From Tridacna crocea (Eukaryota; Mollusca; Bivalvia; Cardiida; Cardiidae), in the NCBI GenBank assembly GCA_943736015.1, contig OX031059.1, positions 55,873,159-55,937,158 on the forward strand: a DNA stretch of 64,000 nucleotides, written 5' to 3'. The notes below the pieces were generated by a model. That model did not search any database. It saw nothing but the letters and a program-made list of their open reading frames with translations, and had not been told where the DNA came from. Positions within the stretch are counted from its first letter, which is position 1. Each line of letters opens with the position of its first letter. The position numbers were made by a program, and so were the translations under genes. Below are positions 11,395 to 24,096 of the stretch, piece after piece.

Positions 11395-12407
11395 ATATGG
11401 GACTTTTCACCAGAATTCAAGAAACTGTTTCAAGAGCAGCACCAGCTTAAAAAGCTTCAGTAAAAGACAAATATATTGCAGTGATATTTCCTCTTTGGAT
11501 TAAAAAATCCAAGATCCGAGACAAACACTCAGACTAAGTTTCATGGGTATTGAACAGAAAATGTGGCCTATTTAGTACACAAAAGGTTTTTGTCATGGTG
11601 ACCCTGAGCTGAAAATGTGGTCTTTAGTGTCCCAGTGACCTTCTTTTCTTAGCTCTTACTAACCTGATTTCAAACTCATCTGACATAGTATCATAACAAA
11701 CATTCTGGCCGAATTTCATGGCTATTACACTGAAAGTGTTGCCTCTATGGAGCAAGACTTTTTTAAGGTATATACCTCTTACCCATCTTTTGTCACCCAG
11801 TTTTGTACTCATCTGGGATATCATCAAATCAAGAGATATATTCTGGCTAACCTTCACTACTATTGAAAAAAACATGTGGCCTCTAGAGTGTAGGCAAAGA
11901 TTTTTAAGATATGTCCCCGTTATCTTCTCTCTGACCTGTACATATTTGAGATACCATCATTAAAAACATACTTTTCACAATTTCAAGAGTATCAAAGACA
12001 AAATGTAGCCCCTAGAGTGCATACAATGATTTTCTACGATTTGTCATGGCAACTTATTTTTTGACTTGACATGACCAAATTTCGAACTTGTTTGAGATAT
12101 AATCAAGATATTCTGACCAAGTTTCATAAGCAATGGCTTGAAATGTAGCCTCTAGAATGCACACAGTGCTTTTTTAATATAGTTCAGTGACTGACCTTTG
12201 GATTATATATGAAACATTTTCACAATTATCCAAGATATAATCAAGGGAGTCATCCTGGCTAATTCTGCAGCAGTATTGGACAGAAATTGTGGCCTCTAGG
12301 GCACACCAAAGGTAATTGCTGATGCCATCATACACACTGCAGAAGACAAATAATGGATGCATGGTCACTATAGCTCACTTTTATTACTTTGTGCATAGGT
12401 GAGCTAA
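11395..12407 (+). repeat. Tandem-array element, family X
   Basis: About six degenerate ~140-155-bp units share the order 'tgtggcctctagagtgcaca', 'ggtttttctaagatttgtc', 'gtgaccttg' and 'ttcaaactcatctgagatat'. The right end is the inverted pair AGCTCAC...GTGAGCTAA. A left-end motif of the same family (AGAGGGCCATTGGCCCTCACC) follows at 12411, suggesting a second truncated copy abutting it. Confidence 0.6.
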
Positions 12408-12611
12408 GAAGAGGGCCATTGGCCCTCACCTGAGAAAACTTATCTAAGATACGTAAGTTGGAGAGATCCTGTTATAAAACACCTACAAATCTGTTGGAAA
12501 AACATGATGGGACTTTAATCTTAATGTAAAAATTGTGTGTGCGACACAAATAAGACGTGATCGCTGCTTTAACTTTTGAGAGATTTTTTCTGAGAATGTA
12601 GGCTATGCAGA

Positions 12612-13278
12612 GCAGGGTCCAAAAAATCCACATGTCCACTTGCTCATATTTACAAGTAAGAAATGGATCAGGACGAGTGAAATATCAGTCATACTTGTTT
12701 GGCAGGACAAGTGGTGAATAGGAGAATGTAAAACAAGTTTTTCAGATGAATATTTAACTTACACTAGACAAAATGGCCATTCAATTATTCGAATAAGAGA
12801 ATCAAGGGTATTTGGGATATCAAATTTTGAAACAGAATTTAAAACATGCTGCTTCCCGCCCCAAATAAAGACCGGTTTCAAGTCAGCCTAAGTATATTAT
12901 CCTGAACCTTTCATTGCAAATAAAAATCTCATGATATGCTTTGGGTAGTCCTAATGCTATATGAGTGATTTTGCTAATTATTAAAAACGAACAATACTAA
13001 CATCAAAGCAAAATACTTTCCCGAAACCAGTGCAGAAAACTGTTTTTTTTTATCAATTTCTGTAACTTGACCTGATAACTGGTACCAATTTTTAAAACTC
13101 GGTATTTAAGGTTTGTTGTAATGTTTCTGTTTCATCTAATAAAAAAAAGTCAGAGTCCAATATAGGAAGGGTTTTTCTCGACAGACAAGTTGGGATCAAA
13201 GTAGGGCTAGCGTTTTTTTCAAATTCGCTTGTCCCATAGGACAAGTGCCTGCCTTTTCGAGAAATTTTTGGACCCTGC
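12612..13278. mobile_element. Small TIR element
   Basis: The ends are GCAGGGTCCAAAAA and its inverse TTTTTGGACCCTGC, and GTCC / ACAAGT motifs are repeated just inside both ends. No clear target duplication is visible. CAGGG-type termini are common in hAT elements, but the superfamily stays open. It has no transposase ORF. Confidence 0.5.
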
Positions 13279-13364
13279 AGTTGCCCCAAGATTTGTTTGA
13301 GTGACTTACTTTTTGGCCCCATATGACTCATTGACATATTATTGAAACAAGAGGACATATAATT

Positions 13365-14791
13365 GTAACAAGAGATGTTTGTAAAACATGTATGCCCCCC
13401 TAATGGCATCCAATTCTAAATATAACGTGTGATTATAAACTGTTAAGTTCAAAGTGTAAAAACAAACAAAGGGTAATTACTCAAAAATTATTCATGATAA
13501 ATTAACAATTCTTGGGCACTGCACTTCCCATTTATGTGAACTATCAACTTTTAAAGTTTCATGATTTTACCTCACATACTTTTTGAGTTATGCTCCGTAA
13601 AAAAATCAAATACGAAAATCAACAAAGGGCAATAACTGCAAAAATATAATGGGCAGAGTTATGATTCTTGTGCAAAGCACTTCTCCTGAATAAGATCTAT
13701 CCACATATAAAGTTTCAAGATGATACCTGAAAAACCTTTTGAGTTATGCTCCGGACAAAAATTAAGTAGGAAAATCAAGAAAGGGCAAAAACTCCAAAAA
13801 TATGATGGGCAGAGTTATGGTTCTTGTGAGCTGCACTTTTCCTTAATAAGATTAATCCACCTATGAGGTTTCAAGGTGATACCTGAAATACTTTTTGAGT
13901 TATGCTCCAGACAAAAATTAAGTATGAAAATCAACAAAGGGCAATAACTCCAAAAATATGATGGGCAGAGTTGTGGTACTTGTGCACTGCACTTCTCCTT
14001 AATGAGATCTATCCACCTGCGAGGTTTCAAGATTATACCTGAAATATTTTTAGAGTTATGCTCCAGACAAAAATTAAATATGAAAATCAACAAAGGGCAA
14101 TAACTCCAAAAATACGATGGGCAGAGTTATGATTCTTGTGCACTGCATTTCTCCTTAATGAGATCTATCCACATATAAAGTTTCAAGATGATGCCCGAAA
14201 TACTTTTTGAGTTATGCTCCGGACAGTAATTAAGTATGAAAATCAACAAAGGGCAATAACTCCAAAAATATGATGGGCAAAGTTATGGTTCTTGTGCACT
14301 GCACTTCTCCTTAATAAGATTAATCCACTTATGAGGTTTGGAGATGATACCTGAAATACTTTTTGAGTTATGCTCCGGACAAAAATTAAGTATGAAAATC
14401 AACGAAGGGCAATAACTCCAAGAATATGATGGGCAGAGATATGGTACTTGTGCACTACACTTCTCCTTACTGAGATCTATCCACCTATGAGGTTTCAAGA
14501 TGATACCTGAAATACTTTTAGAGTTATAAATGCTCCGGACAAAAATTAAGTATGAAAATCAACAAAGGGCAATAACTCCATAAGTATGATGGGCAGAGTT
14601 ATGATTCTTGTGCACTGCACTTCTCCTTAATGAAATCTATCCACCTATTTAGTTTCAAGATGATACCTGAAATACTTTTGAGTTATGCTCCAGACAAAAA
14701 TGTGGTCTACGGACCGACCAACGGACCGACAGACGGACCGACAAGTGCAAAGCAATATACCCCCACTTCTTCGAAGGGGGGCATAACAATA
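13365..14791 (+). repeat. Tandem-array (pearl-like) element, family A
   Basis: It begins AACAAGAGATGTTTGTAAAA with TATGCCCCCCT, carries about eight ~155-bp units ('aaagggcaataactccaaaaatatgatgggcagagttatg' phrase, 'gcactgcacttctcc', 'gagatctatccac', 'gttatgctccggac'), then GGACCGAC tetramer-like runs. It ends CTTCGAAGGGGGGCATA. The TATGCCCCCCT start and GGGGGGCATA end are inverted. The longer copy at 20672-22906 has the same organisation. Confidence 0.75.
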
Positions 14792-15051
14792 CTTCAGATC
14801 AAAAGTCAAGAGAACCTAGCAGAAAATGAATCCTAACACCTCAAAACAAGATTTTGAAAAGATATGTCCTATTCACCTAATTTTATACCAACCTTTGACC
14901 CATGTTCTAACTCCCTTGTAGTATGATCTAAACAAATATGCTTATTATTTTTTATGAGTATTGGACTGGTATCAGATTAGAAACGTAGCCCACACAAGGA
15001 TTTTCAGAGATTGGTCTTTACTTTTTCACCTAAAATGATTTGTTTTGACAC

Positions 15052-15268
15052 TTAATCCTTTCCCAAACAGCAACTTTTGGACCAGACTAAATTGAAAGCA
15101 TTTTGCAGATGACAAATTCACAGTTGCTAAAAAGATGATTTTTCTATACGATACGGTAGAAAACATTGTGGGAAAAGGAGAAAATGCTGGTTACCAGCAT
15201 TTTCTCCTTTTTCCACAATGTTTTCTAAAGGCTTCTATTCCTGATCCGTTTTTTTGGGAAAGGGTTAA
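15052..15268. mobile_element. TTAA-flanked hairpin MITE (P1)
   Basis: TTAA-TCCTTTCCCAAAC at the left, GGGAAAGGG-TTAA at the right, with the shared AGAAAATGCTGGTTACCAGC hairpin in the middle. Confidence 0.75.
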
Positions 15269-15532
15269 CTGGAATACATTCATAACATTCTGACAAACTT
15301 TTATGTGAACCTGATAGAAAATATAGCTTATATAAAGCACACTAGGTTTATCAAATAGTGCCCCTGTGACCTGGTTTTTTACAACACATGACTCAGAATT
15401 CAGTGGGTCTGAGATATTTTCAAGAGAAAAATTTTGATCAACTATAACTAGAATTGGGCTGAATTTAAAGCCACCACTGTGTACACAATGTTTTTCCCAG
15501 TGATCTTTTTTTTGACATGATGTGACCAAAAA

Positions 15533-16654
15533 AACTAGAAGGCCCTGAAGGGCCTGAATATGCTCTACTGGCACAGAGTTTGCTTTTAAATAAAGCATAT
15601 GTAGAAATTCATTATGCAAAAAGACAAAAAAAATTGACATTTTCAACTCAAAATGGCTACTTTCCATTACTGTTGGTTGAATTTTTTCAAACTCAACAGG
15701 GTTAAAAGCTATTGATGGGATAAACAAGCTGAAAAATTCTTAAAATCTGATCACAAATAAATACTTTATCATGTAAACAGGCAATAAAATTGTTCAATTT
15801 GAAAAGACTACTTTTCCCATACTGTTTGTCAGATTTTTTTTCAAAATTGATATGGTTAAAGCTATAGATGAGATAAACAAACTCTGCAAGTTTCACGGAA
15901 ATCTGACCGAAAATGAAGACTTTTTCGCGTAAACAAGAAATGAAAGATTTCAACTTGAAATGGCTACTTTTCCCATACTCTTTGTTGGAATTTTTTCAAA
16001 ATCAATAGGGTTGAAGCTATTGATAAGATAAACAAACTCTGCAAGTTTCATGGAAATCTGACCTAAAATGAAGACTTTATTGCATAAACAAGAAATGTAA
16101 ATTCTAAACTTGAAATAGCTACTTTTCCCATACTCTTTGTTGGAATTTTTTCAAAATCAATAGGATTAAAGCTATTGATAAGATAAACAAACTCTGCAAG
16201 TTTCATGGAAATCTGACCTAAAATGAAGACTTTATTGCGTAAACAAGAAATGTAAATTTCAAACTTGAAATGGCTACTTTTCCCATACTGTTTGTCGGAT
16301 TTTTCTCAAAATCAATAGGTTTAAAGCTATTGATGAGATAAACAAACTGTGCAAGTTTCACGAAAATCTGATGACAAATGAAGACTATCGCGTAAACAAG
16401 AATTGGAAATTTTCAACTTGAAATGGCTAGTTTTCCCATATTGTTTGTTGGATTTTTCTCAAAATCAAAAGGGTTAAAGCTATTGATGAGATAAACAAAC
16501 TGTGCAAGTTTCACAAAAATCTGACAACAAATGCAGTCTTTATCGCGTAAACAAAAAAAAGACTAATGGACAGACAGACGGACGGACAGACAGACAAAGA
16601 CGGAAACCCCGCTATGACATAAGCTCTGCTGGCTTTCAGCCAGTAGAGCTAAAA
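15533..16654 (+). repeat. Tandem-array element, family E (complete copy)
   Basis: The left end is AACTAGAAGGCCCTGAAGGG. About six units of 154-156 bp follow, then GGACAGAC tetramers and a right-end hairpin CTGGCTTTCAGCCAG followed by TAGAGCTAA. A hairpin a few bases from a CTAA-like terminus recalls Helitron/Helentron 3' ends. A minus-strand ORF crossing this array (15191-15727) is a by-product of the repeats. Confidence 0.7.
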
Positions 16655-17526
16655 ATTCTGACCAAATTTCAAGAGTATCTATCCAGAAAAAAATGTGGTC
16701 TCCTGAAAGCCTACAGTATTTTTCTACAATCTGTCCCAATGAGCTATTTTTTTACCCCTGGTGACCCAGGTTCAATTATCAAGACGTACTAATTTTCATG
16801 AGCACCAGACTGAAATTGTAAAATCTGGAGAACACAAGAAAGTCTTTCTAAGATTTGTACCAGTGACCTTGTTTCTGTTCCAATATGACTCAGTTTTCAA
16901 ACTTATCAAAAAATATTATCAAGGCAAACATTCTGATCAATTTTCAAGAATATTTTATTGAATATGTGGCCTCTAGAATGCATATAAGGTTTTTTCTAAG
17001 ATATGATTCTGTGACCTTTATTTTGACCCACCATGACCCATTTTCACAATTGTAGTCATGTACATCATATTATTAATATAAACATTGTAACCAATTTTCA
17101 ATTTTCATGAGCATCAAACTGAAAATAAAAGTGAGAACAAGATTTTTTCTAAGCTTTGTCTCGATGACCTCACCATTTTTTACTTTTCCAAGATGTTTTC
17201 AAGACAAACATTCTGAATAACTTTCAAGAGTATCCAAATAAAAATGAGGCTTCTAGATTGCATGCAAGGTAATTGTTGATGACCAAACCATGGAGTATAC
17301 AAGACAAATACCATACAAACAGAAATGTGCACCTAGAGCACACTGTGCTCAGGAACAGGTGAGCTAAAACAAGCTTGAAATTACTAATTGCAAAGCTTCT
17401 AATCTGTAATTTAAAGATTTATTTTTGATTAAACAATCAAATTTCTTTACATTCACAGAGTGAAACAGTTAAGAAGTATTTAGAAGTGTTAAACCAAACT
17501 TTAATTCTGCAACAAAACAAATCTAA

Positions 17527-18894
17527 AACAAGAGCAGCAAATTGTCGCAAGTAACGCCCGTTTTACCCCAAGTTGTAAAGCTGGGGCATGCACCGGACAA
17601 AATTCAAGTATGAAAAACAACAAAGGCCACTAACTCAAAAATTAAGCGAGCAATAGTTATGATTCCTGTGCACTGCACTCCTCCTTGATGAGATCTATCC
17701 ACCCATGAAATTTCATAACCCTAGCTAGTATAGTTTTGGCGATATGTTCCAGACAATATTCAAGTATGAAAAATGACAAAAGACAATAACTAAAAGATTA
17801 AGCAAGCAAGAGTTATGATTCCCATGCACTGCACTCCCCCTTGATGAGATCTATCCACTCATGAAATTTCATAACCCTATCTAGTATAGTTTTGGAGATA
17901 TTCACTGGACAAAATTCAAGTATGAAAAACGACAAAGGGCAATAACTAAAAAAATAACCAAGCAAGAGTTATGATTCCTAAGCACTGCACTCCCCCTCGG
18001 TGAGATCTATCCACCCATGAAATTTCATAACCCTAGCTAGTATAGTTTTGGAGATATGCTCCGGACAAAATTCAAGTATGAAAAACAACAATGGGCAATT
18101 ACTCAAAAATTAAGCAAGCAAGAGTTATGATTCCTGTGCACTGCACTCCACCTCCGTGAGATCTATCCACCCATGAAATTTCATAACCCTAGCTAGTTTA
18201 GTTTTGGAGATATGCTCTGGACAAAATTCAAGTATGAAAAACGACAAAGGGCAATAACTCAAAAATTAAGCAAGCAAGAGTTATGACTCTTGTGCACTGC
18301 ACTCCTTCTTGATGAGATCTATCGACAGATGAAATTTCATAACCCTATCTAGTATAATTTTGGAGATATGCTCCGGACAAAATTCAAGTATGAAAAACGA
18401 CAAAGGGCAATAACTCAAAAATTAAGCAAGCAAGAGTTATGACTCCTGTGCACTGCACTCCTTCTTGATGAGATCTATCGACAGATGAAATTTCATAACC
18501 CTAGCTAGTATAATTTTGGAGATATGCTCCGGACAAAATTCAAGTATGAAAAACAACAAAGGGCAATAACTCAAAAATTAAGCGAGCAAGTTATGATTCC
18601 TGCACACTGCACTCCCCCTTGATGAGATCTATCCACCCATGAAATTTCATAACCCTAGCTAGTATACTTTTGGAGATATGCTCAGGACAAAATTCAAGTA
18701 TGAAAAACAACAAAGGGCAATGACTGAAAAATTAAGCGAGCAAGAGTTATTATTTCTACGCACTGCACTCCACCCATGAAAATTCATAACCAAAGCTAGA
18801 GTAGTTTTGGAGATATGCTCCGGACAAAGAACTGGACGCCTCCCGCCTGCCACGGGTGATCCCATAATACGTCCCGTCTTCGACGGGTGTATAA
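17527..18894 (+). repeat. Tandem-array element, family B
   Basis: It begins AACAAGAGCAGCAAATTGTC and contains about eight 154-bp units ('caagtatgaaaaacgacaaagggc', 'attaagcaagcaagagttatg', 'ttcataaccctagctagtat'). It ends in the hairpin CCCGTCTTCGACGGG then TGTATAA. The unit is related in layout but not closely in sequence to family A. The middle units are nearly identical, indicating recent homogenisation. Confidence 0.72.
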
Positions 18895-19113
18895 AAAGTA
18901 CTTTTGATACAGCTGGTCTCTTGACAGGTTTGACTTTTTCTGTTTACATGTTGGCTTGAAATTGAAAGTACAGATTTCTTCAAAATAGTGCAGCAGCAGC
19001 TCTTATTGGAAGAACAATTAATTAGAGCCTCTGAGCCACACTAAATTTGTTGTCGGCAGATGCCCTCATTACCAGCAAGTCTAAAACTTTGCAATAAATC
19101 GGTAAAGTTAAAA

Positions 19114-19250
19114 AAACAAGAGGGCTACGATGACCCTGTGCCACTCCATAGTCTTTGAAAAAATTGTATCATGCACTTTATTGGCAATGAGTGAGATACA
19201 AATCACTACAGGCGCTTGAGCGCCTGTATCGCTCCACAGGCCTGATTTTT
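19114..19250 (+). repeat. Truncated left end of a tandem-array element
   Basis: Begins AACAAGAGGGCTACGATGACCCTG, a 5' hairpin also seen at 63547, and contains GGCGCTTGAGCGCC. It is cut off by the MITE that follows. Confidence 0.45.
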
Positions 19251-19272
19251 CTGTAACGGTGAAGAGAAGTTT

Positions 19273-19486
19273 TTAGCCCTTATCCTGCCATTCGCAACCA
19301 TGGATAACTTTTGCGGAGAGCATACAGCAAGATCAGCCTGCACATACGTGCAGTCTGATCTTGCACTACACCCTCCGCAGCTTTGTCTGTAGTTTGGGTC
19401 ATATAAGCCCAGCAAAATGCCCGTACATTTAGCAAAATGTTTTTGTGTGATCGTCAACAGTTTTTATTTGGCAGGATAGGGGTTAA
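19273..19486. mobile_element. TTAA-type hairpin MITE, second family (P2)
   Basis: Termini TTAGCCCTTATCCTGCC and GGCAGGATAGGGGTTAA are inverted. The centre folds as GCAAGATCAGCCTGCA with its inverse TGCAGTCTGATCTTGC. A fragment of the same family is visible near 9370-9415. Confidence 0.6.
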
Positions 19487-19709
19487 CAATTACCATTCAT
19501 TCCTGTTTTTTAGGTCACTGAAGAAAAAAAGCTATGAAAAACATTGTGAGAAAAGAAGAAAATAATAGTTACCTACATTTTCTCAGTTTTACACAATAAT
19601 ATCTATCCTTTTTGATAAAAGTTTTACTAATTTGAAGATTTATTATGTTGTCTGCAACATCTTTCAATTATGACCAGTTATAAAAATTTTGTCTTCTGGT
19701 TATAGTTAA
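19484..19709. mobile_element. Degenerate P1 hairpin MITE sharing a TTAA with its neighbour
   Basis: TTAA at both ends with the eroded P1 core ('gaaaacattgtgagaaaag', 'acctacattttctc'). The left TTAA is also the right end of the P2 element. Confidence 0.5.
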
Positions 19710-19965
19710 AGAGGGTCTTGTTACAAACCATTTTGGTTGGGGAAACATCAAAATACAGTAAAAAATATGTATTGTGGCAAGTGTTTTATTGAAGCTGCAG
19801 GATCAGTTTGAATGGATAACAAAATGCCTGATCACAACAGTAATGCCCTGTCCCTCTTTGTATAAGGTCACCAGTAGGTCAACAAACCTTTACCAGAACT
19901 AATAAAAGTGCAGAGGTTCTCTTGTTTATATGAATGGGATTATAGATTATGTAAAGCAACAATCT

Positions 19966-20188
19966 TTAACTCTTTACCAAACAACAAAATTTGAGATGTG
20001 ACCAAACTGAAAGCATTTGCAGACAACAAATTAAACTTTGATGAAATGATGATTTCTCTCTTTCATGAAAACACTGAGAGAAAAGGAGAAAATGCTGATT
20101 ACCAGCATTTTCTCCTTTTCCAAGAGTGTTTTCCAAAGACTTCTTCTTTAGGGACGTTAAAAGTCAGGATTGTATGGTAAAGACTTAC
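19966..20188. mobile_element. TTAA-flanked hairpin MITE (P1)
   Basis: Left TTAACTCTTTACCAAAC, central AAAATGCTGATTACCAGC hairpin, right TATGGTAAAGACTTAC with a decayed TTAA. Confidence 0.65.
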
Positions 20189-20671
20189 CACCATAGGAAC
20201 TAACCTGCAATACAACAATGAAATCCAACAAATAGTTTGAGAGAAGAAATTTTTCAAAGACTGTACTTTATACCATAAATAGAAAATGAGTCTCCCATAA
20301 AAGCCATGTTTTTTTACGGATCCTTTTTTTTTTAAAGAAATTCTTTAGACCTCTACCTAAGGAACATTCCTGCAAAATAATAATGCTATCCAATTAGCGG
20401 TTCCGGAGGAGAAGATTTTTAAAGGTTTTTTACTTTGGTTGCCATGGCAACCACAATTATTCGTGGAACATAATTATTGGAAGGAATTTGAAAGAGGACC
20501 ACCTAAGAAACATTCCTGTGAAATTTGGTAAAAATCCAGTCAATAGTTTCTGAGGAGAAGTTTTTTAAAGAAAAAGTTTACGGATGCACGCATGGACAAA
20601 CGGACGGACGGACGCACGACGGACACAACGCCATGACAATAGCTCGCTGGCCTTCGGCCAGTGGAGCTTAT
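20189..20671 (+). repeat. Right part of a tandem-array element (family H)
   Basis: Contains 'gaggaccacctaagaaacattcctgtgaaat'-type units, ACGGACGG tetramers and the right-end hairpin CTGGCCTTCGGCCAG followed by TGGAGCTTA. Confidence 0.55.
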
Positions 20672-22040
20672 AACAAGAGATGTTTGTAAAACATATATGC
20701 CCCCCTAATGGCATCCAATTCTAAATATAACACGTGATTATAAACTGTTAAGTTCAAAGTGTAAAAACGAACAAAGGGTAATTACTCAAAAATTATTCAT
20801 GATAAATTAACAGTTTTTGGGCACTGCACTTCCCATTTATGTGAACTATCAACTTTTAAAGTTTCATGATTTTACCTCACATACTTTTTGAGTTATGCTC
20901 CGGAAAAAAATTAAGTATGAAAATCAACAAAGGGCAATAATTGCAAAAATATAATGGGCAGAGTTATGGTTCTTGTGCAGTGCACTTCTCCTGAATAAGA
21001 TCTATCCACATATAGAGTTTCAAGATGATACCTGAAAAACCTTTTGAGTTATGCTCCGGACAAAAATTAAGTATGAAAATCAACAAAGGGCAATAACTCC
21101 AAAAATATAATGGGCAGAGTAATGATTCTTGTGCACTGCACTTTTCCTAAATAAGATTGATCCACCTATGAGGTTTCAAGGTGATACCTGAAATACTTTT
21201 TGAGTTATTCTCCGGAAAAAAAATAAAGTATGAAAATCAACAAAGGGCAATAATTCCAAAAATATGATGGGCAGAGTTATGGTACTTGTGCACTGCACTT
21301 CTCCTGAATGAGATCTATCCATCTATGAGGTTTCAAGATGATACCTGAAATAGTTTCAGAGTTATGCTCCGGACAAAAATTAAGTATGAAAATCAACAAA
21401 GGGCAATAACTCCATAAATATGATGGGCAGAGTTATGGTTCTTGTGCACTGCACTTATCCTTAATGAGATCTATCCACCTATGTAGTTTCAAGATGATAC
21501 CTGAAATACTTTTTGAGTTATGCTCCAGACAAAAATTAAGTATGAAAATCAACAAAGGGCAACAACTCCATAAATATGATGGGCAGTTATGGTTCTTGTG
21601 CACTGCACTTCTCCTTCATGAGATCTATCCACCTATGAGGTTTCAAGGTGATACCAGAAATACTGTTAGAGTTATGCTCTGGACAAAAATTAAGTATGAA
21701 AATCAACAAAGGGCAATAACTCCATAAATATTATGGGCAGACTTATGGTACTTGTGCACTGCACTTCTCCTTAATGAGATCTATCCACCTATGAAGTTTC
21801 AAGATGATACCTGAAACACTTTTAGAGTTATGCTCCGGACAAAAATTAAGTATGAAAATCAACAAAGGGCAATAATTCCATAAATATGATGGGCAGAGTT
21901 ATGATTCTTGTGCACTGCACTTCTCCTAAATGAGATCTATCCACCTATGTAGTTTCAAGATGATATCTGAAATACTTTTTGAGTTATGCTGCGCACAAAC
22001 ATGTGGTCTATGGACCGACCGACAAGTGCAAAGCAATATA

Positions 22041-22878
22041 CAGTCCACTCCACATATTACGAGATCGGTTTCAACGAGATACCGCTTATAACGTAAATCT
22101 TGCTGAGTCCCGGCAGAATCCCTTCTTTTTTTCTTTTATTTTATACCGCATAGAACGAGATCGGTTACGGCGAGATATTGGCTACAACGTAAAAATATTC
22201 AAGGCCCCCAACGTAAATTTCCCACCTTACAACGAGGTCTATTGATAAAATACGTCATCTGTATTAGTTTGTCACCATGCAAAGCAATTATCAAATAATT
22301 ATCGGATTAACTGTCTAACATTAACCTATTGTCGCGTTTTGGATATGTTTGCACCACGGGCTAAATTGATCCGCAGGTGATTGAATGTTATCACACATTT
22401 TTTTTAGCAGTTTATACATGTAGCTTATTACTGACCAGTTCTGATGGATGAAATGAAAACTTTACGCCGGTTCTTTGAGTGCGAGTCGGACATTGATCAG
22501 AGCACATTTTCAAACTTAGCGACTATTGAACAATTACTGGAGGATACAATCAAAAACAAAAAAGGCTATCTAACATAACAGCATTCTTCAAATAAATGCA
22601 TATTTAATTTTTAAAATGCTAACATTCGTGTAAATATCTCGTAAATACATACAATATACATTGTACATACAGTAAATCGACAGAGTTATCTGTCTTTGTA
22701 TACTCTTCAAAAAGAAGGTAATTAGCTACTTCCGGTCTAAACAAAAGTAAACAGTATGAAAGTCTGTATCATTACGTATCTTTACGAAGTTTGATTTCTG
22801 ATTTGGTTATAACGAGACCCGGTTACAACGAGATAATACTTCTTGTCCCCGCGATCTCGCTGTATCCGGAGTGCACTG
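22041..22878. mobile_element. Pogo/Tigger-like deletion derivative
   Basis: The ends CAGTCCACTCC and GGAGTGCACTG are inverted repeats. They are followed inward by 'tataacg'/'gagat' motifs (TTATAACGAG near the right end) typical of pogo/Tigger termini. A TA duplication flanks it (22039-22040, 22879-22880), and the empty site exists in the paralogous array end near 14750. It is 838 bp long. Confidence 0.75.
22444..22578 (+). pseudogene. Possible C-terminal remnant of a pogo-like transposase
   Basis: A 44-residue open frame ending in TAA lies inside the pogo-like MITE. It reads MDEMKTLRRFFECESDID then QSTFSNLATIEQLLEDTI. The pattern of an aromatic-rich helix followed by a leucine-rich helix resembles tails of Tigger-type transposases. 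The rest of the protein is absent, as in a deletion derivative. Function is not expected, and the identification rests on position and character only. Confidence 0.4.
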
Positions 22879-22906
22879 TACCCCCATTTCTTCGAAGGGG
22901 GGCATA

Positions 22907-23419
22907 AAAAGTCTGTATGGCAATGTATATAGGGAAAATAGCGGCCCCCCCCCCCCAAAAAGAAAAGTCAAATTATTCTTTCAAAATTGATGTCAATGAA
23001 TGAAGGCAGGTTTTATCAATGAACTCTACCAAAGAGTGCCTCACAAAAACATTTTCAAAGTTCAAGTAGCAGAAAACACTTCTCACTTTTTCAAATGTCA
23101 TGAATAATAAGTTTCTGGAACAAAAAAAAAAAAGCTGAATAATACAAACCTCACTGTATATTAAATATTCAACTCATCTGAGCATAACAATCAACATCAA
23201 ACTAAACATGGTCACTGTGATTTTCTATCCAAAAAAGTTAAATACCTCACATAGTTCAGGTAATAGTGCAGCTTGATAATGTTGTGGAGTAAACAGGAGT
23301 TTATTTCCTTGATCAGTATATAAGCTTAAGTCATATTGATTTAATGTACTGGTACTACAAAACAGATTTTTAAAGTTTTCTCAGTAAGAGCCTTTGTAAA
23401 TTGTGTCAACAATGGCAAT
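22907..23419. other. Intron-like sequence, nothing recognised
   Basis: AT-rich, with a C-run at about 22946-22957 and no supported gene or complete repeat. Confidence 0.4.
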
Positions 23420-24096
23420 GACCACAGGGCTATAGTTAAAACAACGTTGCTACATGTCCACTTGGTGAGGCTATATGCAAAATTTGGTAAGCTTAGACCT
23501 TACTTTTCTGAACCAGAAGATTCTTTTAATTTTCTATTTATTAGCCTATTTAAAACTTGTGACCCCTACAGCTTGTTCCAGTTTTGACCTCAGGGTTATT
23601 ATAATGACAGTCTTGCTAGAAATCTACCAGATGAAGTTGCATGACAAATTTGGTAGCCCTAGGTCTTACGGTTATGAACAACAAGATTTTTGAAGTTTTC
23701 ACTACTTAAGCCTAGGTAAAGCCTGTGACCCCTGGTGTAGGGCCAACTATTACCCCAGGTCTACCATTTGAAGAGTAAAGGTCTGTCGGATAAAGCTACA
23801 TACCAAATTGGGTAAGCCTAGGCCTCATAGTTTGGGATATGAAATTTTAAAAATTCTTTATACCTTGTATTTTTCAGTTTTGTTTCCAGTGCAACTAGAG
23901 TTTTTCCTGGATTGAAATTCTTTGAAAAAAATCTGACGAAGGCCATGGCAGGATCATTTCTGTGAAGTTTCATCAACATTTGATGGGTAGTTTAAAAGAA
24001 AATGTTTGAAAAAAAAATTAATGCATGGACCAAAGGATGCATGTGCCACAGAAACAGGACCAAGACAGAAGCTTGCTGGCCTTTGGCCAGTGGAGC
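23420..24096 (+). repeat. Tandem-array element, family H
   Basis: Units of about 150-170 bp with 'caaatttggtagccctaggcctta', 'cttgtgacccct' and 'gaccccagggct' phrases. The right end is CTGGCCTTTGGCCAG followed by TGGAGCTATA. Confidence 0.65.

Larger units (their letters stand above)
14792..17362 (+). repeat. Tandem-array element, family X, interrupted by two insertions
   Basis: Units like those at 11395-12407 run from about 14800 to the GTGAGCTAA right end at 17355. A hairpin MITE (15052-15268) and a complete family-E array (15533-16654) interrupt it. The X reading resumes after each one. Confidence 0.6.
20672..22906 (+). repeat. Tandem-array element, family A (long copy) split by a pogo-like MITE
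   Basis: It opens like the copy at 13365 (AACAAGAGATGTTTGTAAAA, TATGCCCCCCT), has about eight ~155-bp units, and ends CTTCGAAGGGGGGCATA. The terminal segment is interrupted at 22041-22878. The intact copy at 14740-14791 shows the uninterrupted site. Confidence 0.75.

Noticed and set aside
13365-14791. Regular repeats that might be a CRISPR array
   Set aside because: Units are contiguous ~155-bp tandem repeats without unique spacers, in a eukaryotic repeat context.
15191-15727. 178-residue minus-strand ORF
   Set aside because: It runs through a MITE and across tandem-array units in reverse and has no gene-like signals.
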